From NCBI RefSeq assembly GCF_021654855.1, contig NZ_AP024202.1:682001-746000 (forward strand): 64,000 nt of DNA, written 5' to 3'. How positions within the stretch are numbered: the stretch's first letter is position 1; every line of letters begins with the position of its first letter. The stretch is from Thiomicrorhabdus immobilis. GTDB lineage: Bacteria > Pseudomonadota > Gammaproteobacteria > Thiomicrospirales > Thiomicrospiraceae. Below are positions 47,164 through 56,483 of the stretch, one piece after another. The position numbers and the translations under genes are program-made. Under the pieces are notes generated by a model, which saw only the letters and a program-made list of their open reading frames with translations, did no database searches and had not been told where the DNA came from.

Positions 47164-48120
47164 ATGAAAAAAGCCAACATTTTAATGGCAATGGGTCTTG
47201 CGGCTTCTGTTGCAACTACAACAGCATTTGCATCTGATTTACCAGCCTATGAAAAAGTTTCTGGTGTTTCTGGTAATTTATCATCAGTAGGTTCAGATAC
47301 ATTGGCAAACTTAATGACACTTTGGGCTGAAGAGTTCAAGCGTACTTACCCTAACGTAAATATTCAGATTCAGGCTGCGGGTTCTTCTACTGCTCCTCCA
47401 GCGTTAACTGAAGGGACTTCTAATATCGGTCCTATGAGCCGTAAGATGAAGTCTAAAGAAATTGCAATGTTTGAATCTAAACATGGTTATAAGCCAACTG
47501 CAATTGGTGTAGCAATCGATGCTTTAGCGGTATATGTAAACAAAGATAACCCAATTAATGGCCTTTCAATTCCACAAGTGGATGCGATTTTCTCTTCAAC
47601 ACGTAAGTGTGGTGCTAAAGAAGACGTTACTACTTGGGATCAAGTTGGTGCGACTGGTGCTCTAGCGAATAAGTCTGTACAGATTTATGGTCGTAACTCA
47701 GTTTCTGGTACTTACGGTTACTTCAAGAAGCACGCTCTATGTAAAGGTGATTACAAGTCTTCTGTAAACGAGCAACCTGGTTCAGCTTCTGTTGTACAGT
47801 CTGTTTCAGCATCTTTAAACGGTATCGGTTACTCTGGTATCGGTTATAAAACAGCGGGTGTTAAAGCTTTAGCTATCGCTAAGAAAGCGGGTGGTACACC
47901 TGTTGAAGCGACTAAAGAAAACGCTTTAAACTCAACTTACCCTCTATCTCGTGTGCTTTATGTTTATGTAAACAAAGCACCTAATAAAGCTGTAGAGCCT
48001 GTAATTGGTGAGTTTGTTAAACTTGTCCTATCTAAGCAAGGTCAGGAAGCGGTTGTTAAGGATGGTTATATCCCACTACCAGCAGACTTCGCAGCTAAGC
48101 AGTTAGCAAAACTTAAGTAA
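47164..48120 (+). CDS. pstS: Phosphate-binding periplasmic protein PstS
   Basis: Captures phosphate in the periplasm and delivers it to PstCA. The 318-residue precursor has a signal peptide (cleavage near AFA/SDLP). Phosphate-contact motifs are visible: VGSDTLANL near the start, [23 protein letters not shown], and [10 protein letters not shown]. It is separated from pstCAB-phoU-phoBR by pit and has its own strong Pho promoter and terminator, which allows it to be made in excess over the membrane subunits. Confidence 0.95.
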   Translation: MKKANILMAMGLAASVATTTAFASDLPAYEKVSGVSGNLSSVGSDTLANLMTLWAEEFKRTYPNVNIQIQAAGSSTAPPALTEGTSNIGPMSRKMKSKEIAMFESKHGYKPTAIGVAIDALAVYVNKDNPINGLSIPQVDAIFSSTRKCGAKEDVTTWDQVGATGALANKSVQIYGRNSVSGTYGYFKKHALCKGDYKSSVNEQPGSASVVQSVSASLNGIGYSGIGYKTAGVKALAIAKKAGGTPVEATKENALNSTYPLSRVLYVYVNKAPNKAVEPVIGEFVKLVLSKQGQEAVVKDGYIPLPADFAAKQLAKLK

Positions 48121-48139
48121 TTAAGTTCAGTTGGATAAT

Positions 48140-48168
48140 AAAAAACCCCGTTAATCGGGGTTTTTTTA
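48140..48168 (+). terminator. Terminator after pstS
   Basis: AACCCCG-ttaat-CGGGGTT with seven T residues. Confidence 0.93.
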
Positions 48169-48207
48169 TGCCTAGAGTTTTATAAAAGTGGTTACAACCC
48201 TAAATCA

Positions 48208-48219
48208 ACCAGGCCTGGT
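48208..48219. repeat. 12-bp palindrome ACCAGGCCTGGT, exact
   Basis: Convergent spacer between pstS and the ferredoxin gene, after the pstS terminator. Confidence 0.95.
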
Positions 48220-48243
48220 CATGATGTTAAGTGGGGTTTAAAT

Positions 48244-48495
48244 CTAAATCAATTCGATTTCAACATCGGTCACAGGAATAACGCTACAGGTCAAAATCTC
48301 ACCTTTTCTAGAATCATAAGCAGGGCTTTGAATCTCTTCCACTTCACCTGATATTAATCTTACTGTACAGGCACCGCAGTTTCCGCCTCGGCAGCTATAA
48401 GGCATATCAAATCCATTTTCATCTAACGCTTCTAGCATTGAAAACTGTCCATCAAATTCACATTCACCTTGTCCTACTACGGTAATCTTCGCCAT
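48244..48495 (-). CDS. Plant-type 2Fe-2S ferredoxin
   Basis: A small 83-residue electron carrier. Cluster ligands follow the plant-type pattern: CRGGNCGAC (C-x4-C-x2-C) and a fourth Cys in ILTCSV about 30 residues later. No signal peptide, so cytoplasmic. The redox partner is unknown; the neighbours give no hint (pstS terminator on one side, an ion channel on the other). AT-rich leader before the ATG. Confidence 0.93.
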   Translation of the reverse strand: MAKITVVGQGECEFDGQFSMLEALDENGFDMPYSCRGGNCGACTVRLISGEVEEIQSPAYDSRKGEILTCSVIPVTDVEIELI

Positions 48496-48618
48496 GATTT
48501 TGTCTATTCCTGTTGATATTAAAAAAATTTATTTTAACAATTAACCGAGTGAATCTATACAGTAAAATAGCCCAAAATTTTAATCTATGTAATCAACATA
48601 TTTATTTAAGGGTAACTT

Positions 48619-49443
48619 ATGACTTGGTTGGATTTCCAAAACCGTTTTCAAACGATACGTGATAATAAAGTTTTCGAACTATTTGTAATCTCGGTCATTA
48701 TCTTCTCGTCATTGATGATTGGGATTCGCACTTATGAATTACCAGGCCTGGCAGAAACCATTTTAATCTCGTTGGACTACGCGGTCACTCTGTTCTTTGT
48801 GATTGAGATTGTCATTAGAATGGCGGCGGAAGACCGCTTTAGGGATTTTTTCAAAAAGGGTTGGAACATCTTCGATTTTGTCATCGTGGTGGTGAGCCTT
48901 ATTCCGTTGGATGATTCCGAGTATGCCTTGGTTGCACGTATGTTGCGTCTGTTCCGTGTGATGCGTTTGATCTCTTTCATTCCTGAATTACGTGTGCTGG
49001 TCAGCGCCTTGATTACCGCGATGCCACGCATGGGCTATGTAGCTTTGTTGATGTTCATCATCTTCTATATTTACGCGGTCATCGGTAACTTACTGTTCTC
49101 GAGCATCAACCCGCAATTATGGGGCGACTTGGGAATCTCCTTGCTGACCTTGTTCCGCGTGGCGACGTTTGAAGACTGGACCGATGTCATGTATGAAGCC
49201 ATGACGGTATACGGCCTTAGCTGGATCTATTTCATCAGTTTCATCTTTTTCTCAGCCTTTGTGTTCTTGAATATGATGATTGGGATAGTGGTCGATGTGC
49301 TGGATGAAGAGCACAAGAAAATGGAAGCCGAGAAGCTGGGTGAGAGTGTTGAAGAGCATCAATTGTTTGAGAATCGTATTGAAAACGAAGTGGCCGAACT
49401 GCATAGAAAGTTGGATTTATTGCTTTCCCAAAAACAGGGATAG
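48619..49443 (+). CDS. Voltage-gated-type cation channel (BacNav-like, FEDWTD filter)
   Basis: A single-domain six-helix ion channel of 274 residues. S4 carries four regularly spaced arginines (Arg107, 110, 113, 116 in RMLRLFRVMR), so it should sense voltage. The selectivity filter is TFEDWTD (183-189) in place of the TLESWS/A of sodium-selective NaChBac/NavAb; the extra acidic residues resemble engineered calcium-selective CavAb. S6 is followed by a coiled coil (about 230-272) for tetramer assembly, as in known BacNav channels. A variant of the palindrome lies at 48741. Ion selectivity is inference. Confidence 0.9.
   Translation: MTWLDFQNRFQTIRDNKVFELFVISVIIFSSLMIGIRTYELPGLAETILISLDYAVTLFFVIEIVIRMAAEDRFRDFFKKGWNIFDFVIVVVSLIPLDDSEYALVARMLRLFRVMRLISFIPELRVLVSALITAMPRMGYVALLMFIIFYIYAVIGNLLFSSINPQLWGDLGISLLTLFRVATFEDWTDVMYEAMTVYGLSWIYFISFIFFSAFVFLNMMIGIVVDVLDEEHKKMEAEKLGESVEEHQLFENRIENEVAELHRKLDLLLSQKQG
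48741..48752. repeat. 12-bp palindrome, near copy (ACCAGGCCTGGC), inside the channel gene
   Basis: One mismatch; read in frame as Leu-Pro-Gly-Leu-Ala. Confidence 0.7.
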
Positions 49444-49530
49444 GGGGTTCAGGGTGATACCGGTTGACTCACTTTGCTTGAGTCGCTTTGCCCAATGTCA
49501 AAAATCGTTATTTTCGGTGTTTTGAATGTC

Positions 49531-49566
49531 AAAAAGGCGTGAATCCATAATAATTCACGCCTTTTT
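49531..49566. terminator. Bidirectional terminator after the channel gene
   Basis: AAAAAGGCGTGAAT (49531-49544) pairs with ATTCACGCCTTTTT (49553-49566), a 14-bp perfect stem. Confidence 0.95.
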
Positions 49567-49597
49567 GTTTTACGCAATCGATTTAAAAATCAAACTG

Positions 49598-49609
49598 ACC
49601 AGGCCTGGT
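49598..49609. repeat. 12-bp palindrome ACCAGGCCTGGT, exact
   Basis: Convergent spacer between the channel and the VIT1-type gene. Confidence 0.95.
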
Positions 49610-49633
49610 AGATTACTGAACAAGCTCTATCTG

Positions 49634-50353
49634 TTATCCCGCCACTCCAAAAATCATACCTACACCAGTGGTGATGGCCATGGCGATACTTCCCCAAATG
49701 ACAACCCGCATAGCACCTTTCAGCATACTTGCGCCACCGACCCAGGCGGAAAGCGCCCCTAACAGCCCAAGCAGAACCAGTGATGAGATTGTTATCACTA
49801 ACCCGAGGTTTTGCATCGGTAAAAATGCAACTAGCAGTACCGGAATGATGCCGCCGGTGATGAACGAGACAGCCGAAGCAAATGCGGCTTGGATAGGGTT
49901 GGCGCTATGAATCTCGGATAACCCCAATTCATCCTTAAGATGAGCATCCAATGCATCGTGCTCCATCAGCTCATGAGCAACTTGGTGGGCTGTTTGTTCC
50001 GATACCCCACGATTCATATAGATCAAAGCAAGCTCATGTTTTTCGGTTTCCCAGTCTTCTTCCAGCGCCTTTTTTTCGATTTCAAGATCGGCTTGTTCTG
50101 TATCGGACTGTGAGCTAACCGAGACATATTCCCCAGCGGCCATCGCCAAAGCGCCCGCAGCCAGTGCCGCCATGGCAACCAGTAATATGTGATCCTTATC
50201 CGAACCGGCGGCAATCACCCCAACGATTAAACTGACCACCGAGATAATACCATCGTTCGCACCTAAAACCGCGGCTCTTAACCAGCCCATACGGTGGCTG
50301 AAATGTTCGGTTACGATATGTTCGTCAACGTGTTGCTGGGTTTCCATGAGCAT
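49634..50353 (-). CDS. VIT1/CCC1 family iron/manganese transporter
   Basis: A 239-residue membrane protein of the vacuolar-iron-transporter family. The first helix contains RAAVLGANDGIISVVSLIVG, the second MAAGEYVSVSSQSDTE, both family signatures; a hydrophilic Glu/His-rich middle (about 85-145) is the metal-binding domain and three helices follow. In bacteria such proteins export or sequester Fe2+ or Mn2+. GGAG precedes the first ATG. Confidence 0.92.
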   Translation of the reverse strand: MLMETQQHVDEHIVTEHFSHRMGWLRAAVLGANDGIISVVSLIVGVIAAGSDKDHILLVAMAALAAGALAMAAGEYVSVSSQSDTEQADLEIEKKALEEDWETEKHELALIYMNRGVSEQTAHQVAHELMEHDALDAHLKDELGLSEIHSANPIQAAFASAVSFITGGIIPVLLVAFLPMQNLGLVITISSLVLLGLLGALSAWVGGASMLKGAMRVVIWGSIAMAITTGVGMIFGVAG

Positions 50354-50415
50354 GTGAGCTTAACTCCATCATTGGCCTGAAAATTCGGCGAAAATTTAAT
50401 AAATCAGCAAGCCAT

Positions 50416-50940
50416 TTACCAGACAAGTGGTTTATAACCTTCTTCTTGAAGTTCCATCAGAGCGGCGGCACCAACTTCAGCGTATTCGGCAAAAGGGCGC
50501 ATATCGGCATCTGTCCAGTGAATGGTATTCATGGTGTTGCCGCAGGCAATCCAGCGTACATTGTAATCTTTGGCAAAACTTTCAACACGGGCATAGGTTA
50601 AAGGATCCACGTCACGTTTAGGATTTTTAGCTAAAACATGCAGGCCTGGTCCAATGGCAACAACGGCTATTTGCACATTATCTCCATAACGTTTAATCAT
50701 CGCTTGAATCGAGTTTAAAATCCCGACTTGATATCCCGCATCCGATTTGTTGAACATGTATACCGCTTTATGTTCCGCTGGATCACCGGGAAAACGTTCG
50801 CTTGGTGGGTCTTGTAATTCGGGTACCGGTTTCAGTTTGAAGTCGCTGTTTTTGGCGGCTGTCGAATCGCTTGAAGCTTGGGTGGCAAAACCAGTCATCA
50901 TCAGACTGATTACAAAAAGGGTGTGGATGAATAAACGCAT
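50416..50940 (-). CDS. Exported DsrE-family protein
   Basis: A 174-residue protein with a signal peptide (MRLFIHTLFVISLMMTG, cleavage near TQA/SSDS) and a DsrE/YchN-like fold: VYMFNKSDAGYQVGILNSI, VVAIGPGLHVLAK and an IACGNTM loop with one conserved Cys. Cytoplasmic DsrE proteins carry sulfur; periplasmic versions are common in sulfur oxidisers but of unknown function. It has a near copy of the palindrome at 50639. Confidence 0.85.
   Translation of the reverse strand: MRLFIHTLFVISLMMTGFATQASSDSTAAKNSDFKLKPVPELQDPPSERFPGDPAEHKAVYMFNKSDAGYQVGILNSIQAMIKRYGDNVQIAVVAIGPGLHVLAKNPKRDVDPLTYARVESFAKDYNVRWIACGNTMNTIHWTDADMRPFAEYAEVGAAALMELQEEGYKPLVW
50639..50650. repeat. 12-bp palindrome, degenerate copy (TGCAGGCCTGGT), inside the DsrE gene
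   Basis: Two mismatches; the coding strand reads Pro-Gly-Leu. Confidence 0.55.
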
Positions 50941-51141
50941 AAACGAATCCTTGTTTTGGCTTTTTGAGCTGTTATGGGTTTTGAGAATTTAATTGATTTA
51001 TTGTAAGGTGAATTTTTGCATCTAAGCGTTAACTTGTAATAAAATTGCTTATACCTGTTATTAAAAGTATTTATCAGTAATTCTGCGTTGTGTTGCATTC
51101 TTATTGATGAACAATCCAACCTTATCATTATGGAGAGAGAA

Positions 51142-51441
51142 ATGATTCAGCCGCAAATAGAAAAAGCGATGCAAGAGACCTTCGATATACAGTTTATGGA
51201 GCTTTTGAATGAGAGTCATATGCACTCCGGCCCAGCTCCCGAATCACACTTCAAATTGACGTTGGTGTCCAATAGTTTTGATGGGTTAACTAAAGTAAAA
51301 AGACAGCAGGCGGTCTATAAAGCGCTGGTGGATTTAATGCCTCAATTCCATGCCTTGGCTTTGCATACCTATACGCCTGAAGAGTGGTTGGCGGCTGGAC
51401 AAGCCATCCCTGCATCTCCAAAGTGCACCGGCGGGCATTGA
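51142..51441 (+). CDS. bolA: BolA family transcription/iron-sulfur regulator
   Basis: A 99-residue BolA. The ATG at 51142 is chosen because GGAGAGAG precedes it; a start four codons earlier would overlap that site. Seen: LNESHMHSGPAPESHFKLTLVS, the RQQAVYKAL helix and the invariant LHTYTPEEW. BolA pairs with a monothiol glutaredoxin and affects cell shape in E. coli. With IbaG at 471 this is the second family member in the window. Confidence 0.93.
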   Translation: MIQPQIEKAMQETFDIQFMELLNESHMHSGPAPESHFKLTLVSNSFDGLTKVKRQQAVYKALVDLMPQFHALALHTYTPEEWLAAGQAIPASPKCTGGH

Positions 51442-51511
51442 TTGTTTGAACAGAAGCGTTTTAGGGTTCTAGGAACGGCGTACAGAACAGGCTTGGTTGA
51501 TAAAGCTTGTT

Positions 51512-52087
51512 CTATAAAGCTTGTTCTTCTAGAGAGGGGACATAGTCCGGATCGGTTTCGGGATAGGTCAAGTACCAAATATGACGGAACTTCTCAGGCT
51601 CTAGTTTATTTTGTAACAGCAAAACGGCTTGAACATACTGTTCAATATAATGGTATTTTCCTTTACGAACCGACTGCCAGAGATGGCGGTATTTGTTGGG
51701 TAGAAAATGTTTGAAGTGTGGAATTAAACCAAAGCTACCTTCTGTTTCTGCAATGCGTCTCATTACCTCTTGACGTGCTTTGAACTTGAAGTTGCGTTCT
51801 TGAAATTCCAGCATCTTACTCACCCAGAACAACAAGCCCGCCGCCAATAAAAAGCTGACAATCGGTTGGTCGTAGATAAAACTACCTAAAAGGGTCACCA
51901 CGACTAACACCAAAGCACTCACCGGAATCGTCAGAATCGACACCCAAATATAATTGCCTTTAAGCTGATTGGCGACTAGATCGATATTGAACTGTTGTAC
52001 GTCTATCTGTTTAAGGCGTGTTAACATCTCTTCAGGAGAAGGGATAATTTGTTCAAGGTTTTCGTTTATTTGATCCATTGCATCCAT
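51512..52087 (-). CDS. Membrane protein of unknown function
   Basis: 191 residues; two hydrophobic helices in the middle (about 48-90, VSILTIPVSALVLVVVTLLGSF then FLLAAGLLFWVS as a region) flanked by a soluble N-terminal helix and a C-terminal half rich in aromatic and basic residues (HFKHFLPNKYRHLWQSV). I do not recognise a family. It is upstream-adjacent to nothing functional that suggests a role: bolA converges on it and apaH lies on its other side. Start is ATG at 52087 or 52078; no clear ribosome-binding site. Confidence 0.7.
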   Translation of the reverse strand: MDAMDQINENLEQIIPSPEEMLTRLKQIDVQQFNIDLVANQLKGNYIWVSILTIPVSALVLVVVTLLGSFIYDQPIVSFLLAAGLLFWVSKMLEFQERNFKFKARQEVMRRIAETEGSFGLIPHFKHFLPNKYRHLWQSVRKGKYHYIEQYVQAVLLLQNKLEPEKFRHIWYLTYPETDPDYVPSLEEQAL

Positions 52088-52129
52088 CGTTGTTTAACTA
52101 CGCAATTTTTATTTAAAAATCACAAAAAT

Positions 52130-52981
52130 TTATTTTTTATTTTTCAGTTTGGGCTTGCACTGCTGTTCACAATCTACCGTAAAGCGTTGTTTCGATTCCA
52201 GTGCATAGGCGGTCATCTTGCCACCCCATAAGCAACCGGTGTCGGTCGCGTGAATATGATAAGCATCTATCGCACCAAGCGTTGACCAGTGTCCAAAAAA
52301 GATTTCATAATCCTTGTTACGACGTTTGGGAAAAACAAACCAAGGTTGATACTTGGAATCGTTATCCTTTGGAGCGGATTTAAGTTTAAACTCCAACTTA
52401 CCTTTAGCGGTGCAAAAACGCATGCGTGCAAATGCGTTGACAATATAGCGGATACGTTCGTAGCCTTTCAAGCTATTATCCCAATCATTCGGTTCTGATC
52501 CAAACAGGTGGTTGGTTATGAACGTCTTCCAGTCAGGTTGCGCGAGTTGGTTTTTAACTTCTTGGGCATAACCCTGCGCTTCCTGAATACTCCATTGTGG
52601 TGGTATTCCCGCATGAACCATAACCGCCTGGTAGATAGGGTGGGTTACCATGAGTGGTTGTAAACGTAACCAATCCATTAACGCATCAACATCATCCGCA
52701 TTTAGAATTTCGCTTAAGGTGTCGGACTTTGAGGTGAATTTTTCCAAACCTGCATAGGCGGCCAATAGATGAAAATCATGGTTGCCCAATACCATGTCGG
52801 CCTTACCTTGTTCACAAAGCTGTTTAACAAACCGTAAACATGCCAGAGACTTAGGGCCACGATTGACAATGTCCCCGACAAACCATAAATGGTCGGATTG
52901 AGGTTGATAGTCAATATGTTTCAGCAAGGCTTGCAGTTCATCATAGCAGCCTTGTAGGTCTCCAATTACGTAGGTTGTCAT
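52130..52981 (-). CDS. apaH: Bis(5'-nucleosyl)-tetraphosphatase (symmetrical)
   Basis: Hydrolyses Ap4A to two ADP and removes Np4A caps from RNA. The 283 residues carry the metallophosphatase motifs GDLQGC (7-12), GDIVNRGP, LGNHDFHL and late HWSTLGA. Part of the conserved lptD-surA-pdxA-ksgA-apaH order on the minus strand; apaG, usually between ksgA and apaH, is absent. Confidence 0.96.
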   Translation of the reverse strand: MTTYVIGDLQGCYDELQALLKHIDYQPQSDHLWFVGDIVNRGPKSLACLRFVKQLCEQGKADMVLGNHDFHLLAAYAGLEKFTSKSDTLSEILNADDVDALMDWLRLQPLMVTHPIYQAVMVHAGIPPQWSIQEAQGYAQEVKNQLAQPDWKTFITNHLFGSEPNDWDNSLKGYERIRYIVNAFARMRFCTAKGKLEFKLKSAPKDNDSKYQPWFVFPKRRNKDYEIFFGHWSTLGAIDAYHIHATDTGCLWGGKMTAYALESKQRFTVDCEQQCKPKLKNKK

Positions 52982-53043
52982 AAGTTAATTTGGTCTGTTT
53001 AAGCTTAAATTTATTGGTTTATACAATTTTGTTGCACGGGGTA

Positions 53044-53877
53044 TCATTGTCCCGATTTTAATTTAATTTGGTGATAAAGATTGGCCAATTCCACAAATTT
53101 TTCGACACTGACGGTTTCCGCCCTTGCAGTAGGATTAATGCCACAAGCTTCAATCTGTTCAACTTCCAAATAGCCTTTCAAGGTGTTACGTAAGGTTTTA
53201 CGCTTTTGGCTGAAAGCTTGTTTAACCAACTCGGCAAAATCGGCCTCGTCATCGGCCACAAAAGGTTTGGTTTTATAGGGCAGTAAACGAACGATGGCAG
53301 AGTCGACTTTTGGGGGTGGGGTAAAGTTTTCTGGGCCTACTGTAAATAAGTATTCTGTTTCACAAGCGTATTGAATCATAACACTCAAGCGACCATAGGC
53401 TTTGATACCCGGTTCGGCGGTGATGCGGTCGACCACCTCTTTTTGCAACATAAAATGCATGTCTTGAATATGGTCACTAAACTTCAGCAGGTGAAACATT
53501 AACGGGCTAGAAATATTGTAGGGTAGGTTACCCACAATACGTAACGGCTGATCAGGTTCAAACTCTAAAAGAGTCGAGTAATCAAACGCCAAGGCATCCG
53601 TATGATGTAAGTTGAACGCAGGTTTACTGGCAAAACGAATCTTTAACGGTCCAATCAAGTCATTATCGATCTCGATGATATCCATGCGTTTCACGACATC
53701 GATTAATGGTGTGGTCAAGGCCGCTTCACCAGGACCGATTTCCACCATGTGATTTTCCGGCTTAGGACGGATAGCCGCCACAATTTGATCGATGACACGT
53801 CCATTATTTAGGAAGTTCTGTCCAAACTGCTTTTTGTGTTTATGCCCTGAGGGACGGCTACCGTTGTTTCTTGCCAT
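53044..53877 (-). CDS. ksgA: 16S rRNA (adenine1518/1519-N6)-dimethyltransferase
   Basis: Dimethylates two adjacent adenosines of helix 45; late 30S assembly checkpoint. 277 residues: KKQFGQNFLNNG start, SAM motif VEIGPGEAALT, the catalytic GNLPYNISSPL (NLPY), and a C-terminal helical domain. A short basic N-terminal extension (NNGSRPSGHKHKK) precedes the conserved start. Downstream of pdxA on the same strand. Confidence 0.97.
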   Translation of the reverse strand: MARNNGSRPSGHKHKKQFGQNFLNNGRVIDQIVAAIRPKPENHMVEIGPGEAALTTPLIDVVKRMDIIEIDNDLIGPLKIRFASKPAFNLHHTDALAFDYSTLLEFEPDQPLRIVGNLPYNISSPLMFHLLKFSDHIQDMHFMLQKEVVDRITAEPGIKAYGRLSVMIQYACETEYLFTVGPENFTPPPKVDSAIVRLLPYKTKPFVADDEADFAELVKQAFSQKRKTLRNTLKGYLEVEQIEACGINPTARAETVSVEKFVELANLYHQIKLKSGQ

Positions 53878-53947
53878 AATATTTCCAGTATTGCGTTACT
53901 TGAACCCGTGTTTTACACCCGTTTTCAATGCCTTGCGGTTTAAGTGA

Positions 53948-54946
53948 TTAGTTTGAATGTTGTCCGTTTGCCATTTGTAATGCGACTTCAATGGCATATT
54001 CAAAGCTACGTACATCCGCTTTACCCGTCCCGGCCAAATCAAGCGCAGTACCGTGGTCGACTGAGGTGCGAATGAACGGTAAACCTAAGGTGATGTTTAC
54101 CGCATTACCAAAGCCCATGTGCTTTAAAACAGGTAGGCCTTGGTCGTGGTACATCGCCAAAACGGCATCGGCTTGTTCGAGGTATTTAGGGGTGAATAGG
54201 GTGTCTGCAGGCAGTGGACCGCTGAGATGCATCTGTTTACCCAAATTTTCCAACACCGGTTCAATCACATCGATCTCTTCTCGTCCCATATGACCACCTT
54301 CACCGGCATGCGGGTTGAGTCCTGTCACGAGGATGTGTGGGTTTTCAATACCAAACTGGGTTTTTAAAGCGTGGTGGGTGATATTCAAAACATCGGTTAA
54401 TAACGGTTGGGTAATGGCTTTTGGAACATCCGCTAAAGGTAGATGGGTGGTGGCCAATGCAACCCGTAAACCTGGTGTCGCTAACATCATGACGACTTGC
54501 TTGGTATTGCTGTCTTCAGCTAATAGTTCGGTATGCCCGGTAAACGGCAAACCGGCTTCATTAATCACGCCCTTATGTACCGGGCCAGTGACCATGCCGG
54601 CAAATTCATGTTGTAAACAACCTTGAATAGCTCGTTTAAGCATTTTGATGACATAATCGGCATTAGCCGGATTAAGCTGCCCATCCACAACCGCTTGCTG
54701 GGTTGTGATCTCATCTAATTTTAACGTCTTGGCTTTACTTGGCTGAGCCGGTTTTTTGGCATCATAGGTGATGAACTCAACCTCTAACCCCAAACGTTTA
54801 GCACGATGTTCAAGCAAGGCCTTGTCGGCAATCACAACCAATTCAACCGGCCAGTCTTTTTGGGCGAGTTGCAGTACTAAGTCCGGGCCAATCCCGGCAG
54901 GTTCGCCAGAAGTAATCACTAAACGTTGTGTCATTTTCATTTCCAT
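53948..54946 (-). CDS. pdxA: 4-hydroxythreonine-4-phosphate dehydrogenase
   Basis: Pyridoxal phosphate synthesis, DXP-dependent route. 332 residues with [12 protein letters not shown] at the start, the metal-binding His residues in [23 protein letters not shown] and [14 protein letters not shown], and the [14 protein letters not shown] end. The start could be any of three closely spaced ATGs (54946, 54940, 54934); the last aligns best with family N-termini. Confidence 0.96.
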   Translation of the reverse strand: MEMKMTQRLVITSGEPAGIGPDLVLQLAQKDWPVELVVIADKALLEHRAKRLGLEVEFITYDAKKPAQPSKAKTLKLDEITTQQAVVDGQLNPANADYVIKMLKRAIQGCLQHEFAGMVTGPVHKGVINEAGLPFTGHTELLAEDSNTKQVVMMLATPGLRVALATTHLPLADVPKAITQPLLTDVLNITHHALKTQFGIENPHILVTGLNPHAGEGGHMGREEIDVIEPVLENLGKQMHLSGPLPADTLFTPKYLEQADAVLAMYHDQGLPVLKHMGFGNAVNITLGLPFIRTSVDHGTALDLAGTGKADVRSFEYAIEVALQMANGQHSN

Positions 54947-54964
54947 TATTCTGTTTGGGTTCTA

Positions 54965-54976
54965 ACCAGGCCTGGT
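54965..54976. repeat. 12-bp palindrome ACCAGGCCTGGT, exact
   Basis: Between surA and pdxA, just upstream of the pdxA start. Confidence 0.95.
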
Positions 54977-55115
54977 CATGACAGGCTTTCTAAGCTAAAA
55001 AGCAGGGCGTTCACGCCAAAGCGATTCATTCATGAATTGGCTGTTGAACACTCTGCTTTTAATGTCATTCGGTTATTAGTATGTCGACTTTTTAAAGTAG
55101 GCCGAGTTATGTGCG

Positions 55116-56417
55116 TTATGGTTGAATCTGAATGAACGCCTCATCCTTCAAACGGCGTAACCATAAATCAAACATTTCATTCGCCTTACGAATACGAATC
55201 GCCTGAATCGCTTTTTGAGTTTCATCTTCATTGGCGGTACTGGTTTCACGAACATCATCTAAATACAGAATCATCCACCCTTTGTCGGTTGCCAACGGAG
55301 GTAACGCATTTTTGATGGATAAGTTGGCGACATCTTCACGAATGACGGCTGGAATCTTATCGATGGTACGCCAACCTAGGTCACTGTCAGCATTGACTTC
55401 AGCTGGGATGTCTGGGTATTTGTTAAATAATTCTTGGAAATCCTGCATGCTATTGAGCGACTCAGAAAGTTTCATTAAGCTAGCTGGGATTTGGCTACGG
55501 TTGACATCATCGCTCAAAACAATAAAGCGATAAAGGTGATATTCGGTAATCACCGCTGCGGCGCCGCTATCCTGTTTATCGGTCAGTTTGATAAGGTGGA
55601 AGCCGCTCGCGCTTTGGATGATTTGGCTCACTTCACCCACCTTTAAACCTTCTAAAGCATCGGCAAAAAAGGTCGGAACCTCCTCTTCATTCATCCAACC
55701 TAAGTCACCACCAGTCAGGGCTTTACCCCCATTAGAGTAGCGTACCGCCAGTTGGCTAAAGTCTTCACCAGCTTGAATACGTTTTTGGATGTTTTGAATT
55801 TCATTCAAGGCTTTTTCGCGTTGTTGCGGGGTCGCCGATTCAGGCAAGGCGATGAGAATGTGGCTGAGTTTCACTCGTACATTCTTTTTAGCCAATTGTT
55901 GGCGCTTCAAGTAATTTTGAATCTCGCTTTCCGTCACATGCGCTTGGCTGATGACTTCTGCTTCTCTTAATTTCTGAATCAACAATTGTTGTTTGATTTT
56001 TTGACGTGCTTTTTGAAATCCATCCGCCATTTCAAGATTTAGACGGTTGCGTAATTCGAGTAAAGATAAGTTGTTCTGTTCAGCGATTTTTTGCATCTGC
56101 TCATTAATTTCATCATCACCCACCGTTAAGCCTATTTGTTGGGCACGCTCTTCTTGCAACACTTCCAAAACCAAGCTATCCAAGACTTTTTGCTGCAGTG
56201 CCTGGGCATCATTAACCGGAATGTTTTGGGCGGCAAGAGCTTGGGCTTGCTCATACATCTTGGCGGTTAATTCACTTTTAAGAATCACGCGGTCATTGAC
56301 GACGGCCACAACCTTGTCGAGCAGAACATCTTCTGCTAAAGCGTTTGAGTTAAATGAACCCACAATCGCTAAACTGGTGAAAAGTGAAAACAGAATTGAA
56401 TGAAGCGTTTTTTTCAT
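55116..56417 (-). CDS. surA: Periplasmic chaperone/peptidyl-prolyl isomerase SurA
   Basis: Escorts unfolded outer-membrane proteins. 433 residues: signal peptide (cleavage near ALA/EDVLLD), N-terminal chaperone domain with VVAVVNDRVILKSEL, a first parvulin domain (about 170-275; SHILIALPE, LGWMNEEEVPTFF, GFHLIKL), a second more divergent parvulin domain (about 280-390) and a C-terminal helix with IRIRKANEMFDLWLRRLKDEAF. Lies after lptD, the most SurA-dependent client. Confidence 0.96.
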   Translation of the reverse strand: MKKTLHSILFSLFTSLAIVGSFNSNALAEDVLLDKVVAVVNDRVILKSELTAKMYEQAQALAAQNIPVNDAQALQQKVLDSLVLEVLQEERAQQIGLTVGDDEINEQMQKIAEQNNLSLLELRNRLNLEMADGFQKARQKIKQQLLIQKLREAEVISQAHVTESEIQNYLKRQQLAKKNVRVKLSHILIALPESATPQQREKALNEIQNIQKRIQAGEDFSQLAVRYSNGGKALTGGDLGWMNEEEVPTFFADALEGLKVGEVSQIIQSASGFHLIKLTDKQDSGAAAVITEYHLYRFIVLSDDVNRSQIPASLMKLSESLNSMQDFQELFNKYPDIPAEVNADSDLGWRTIDKIPAVIREDVANLSIKNALPPLATDKGWMILYLDDVRETSTANEDETQKAIQAIRIRKANEMFDLWLRRLKDEAFIQIQP

Positions 56418-56483
56418 GCGTTTGCCTTTAAAGGAACCTGAATGTCATCTAATAAACATGAAAATTCAGGTATCAACATCTCG

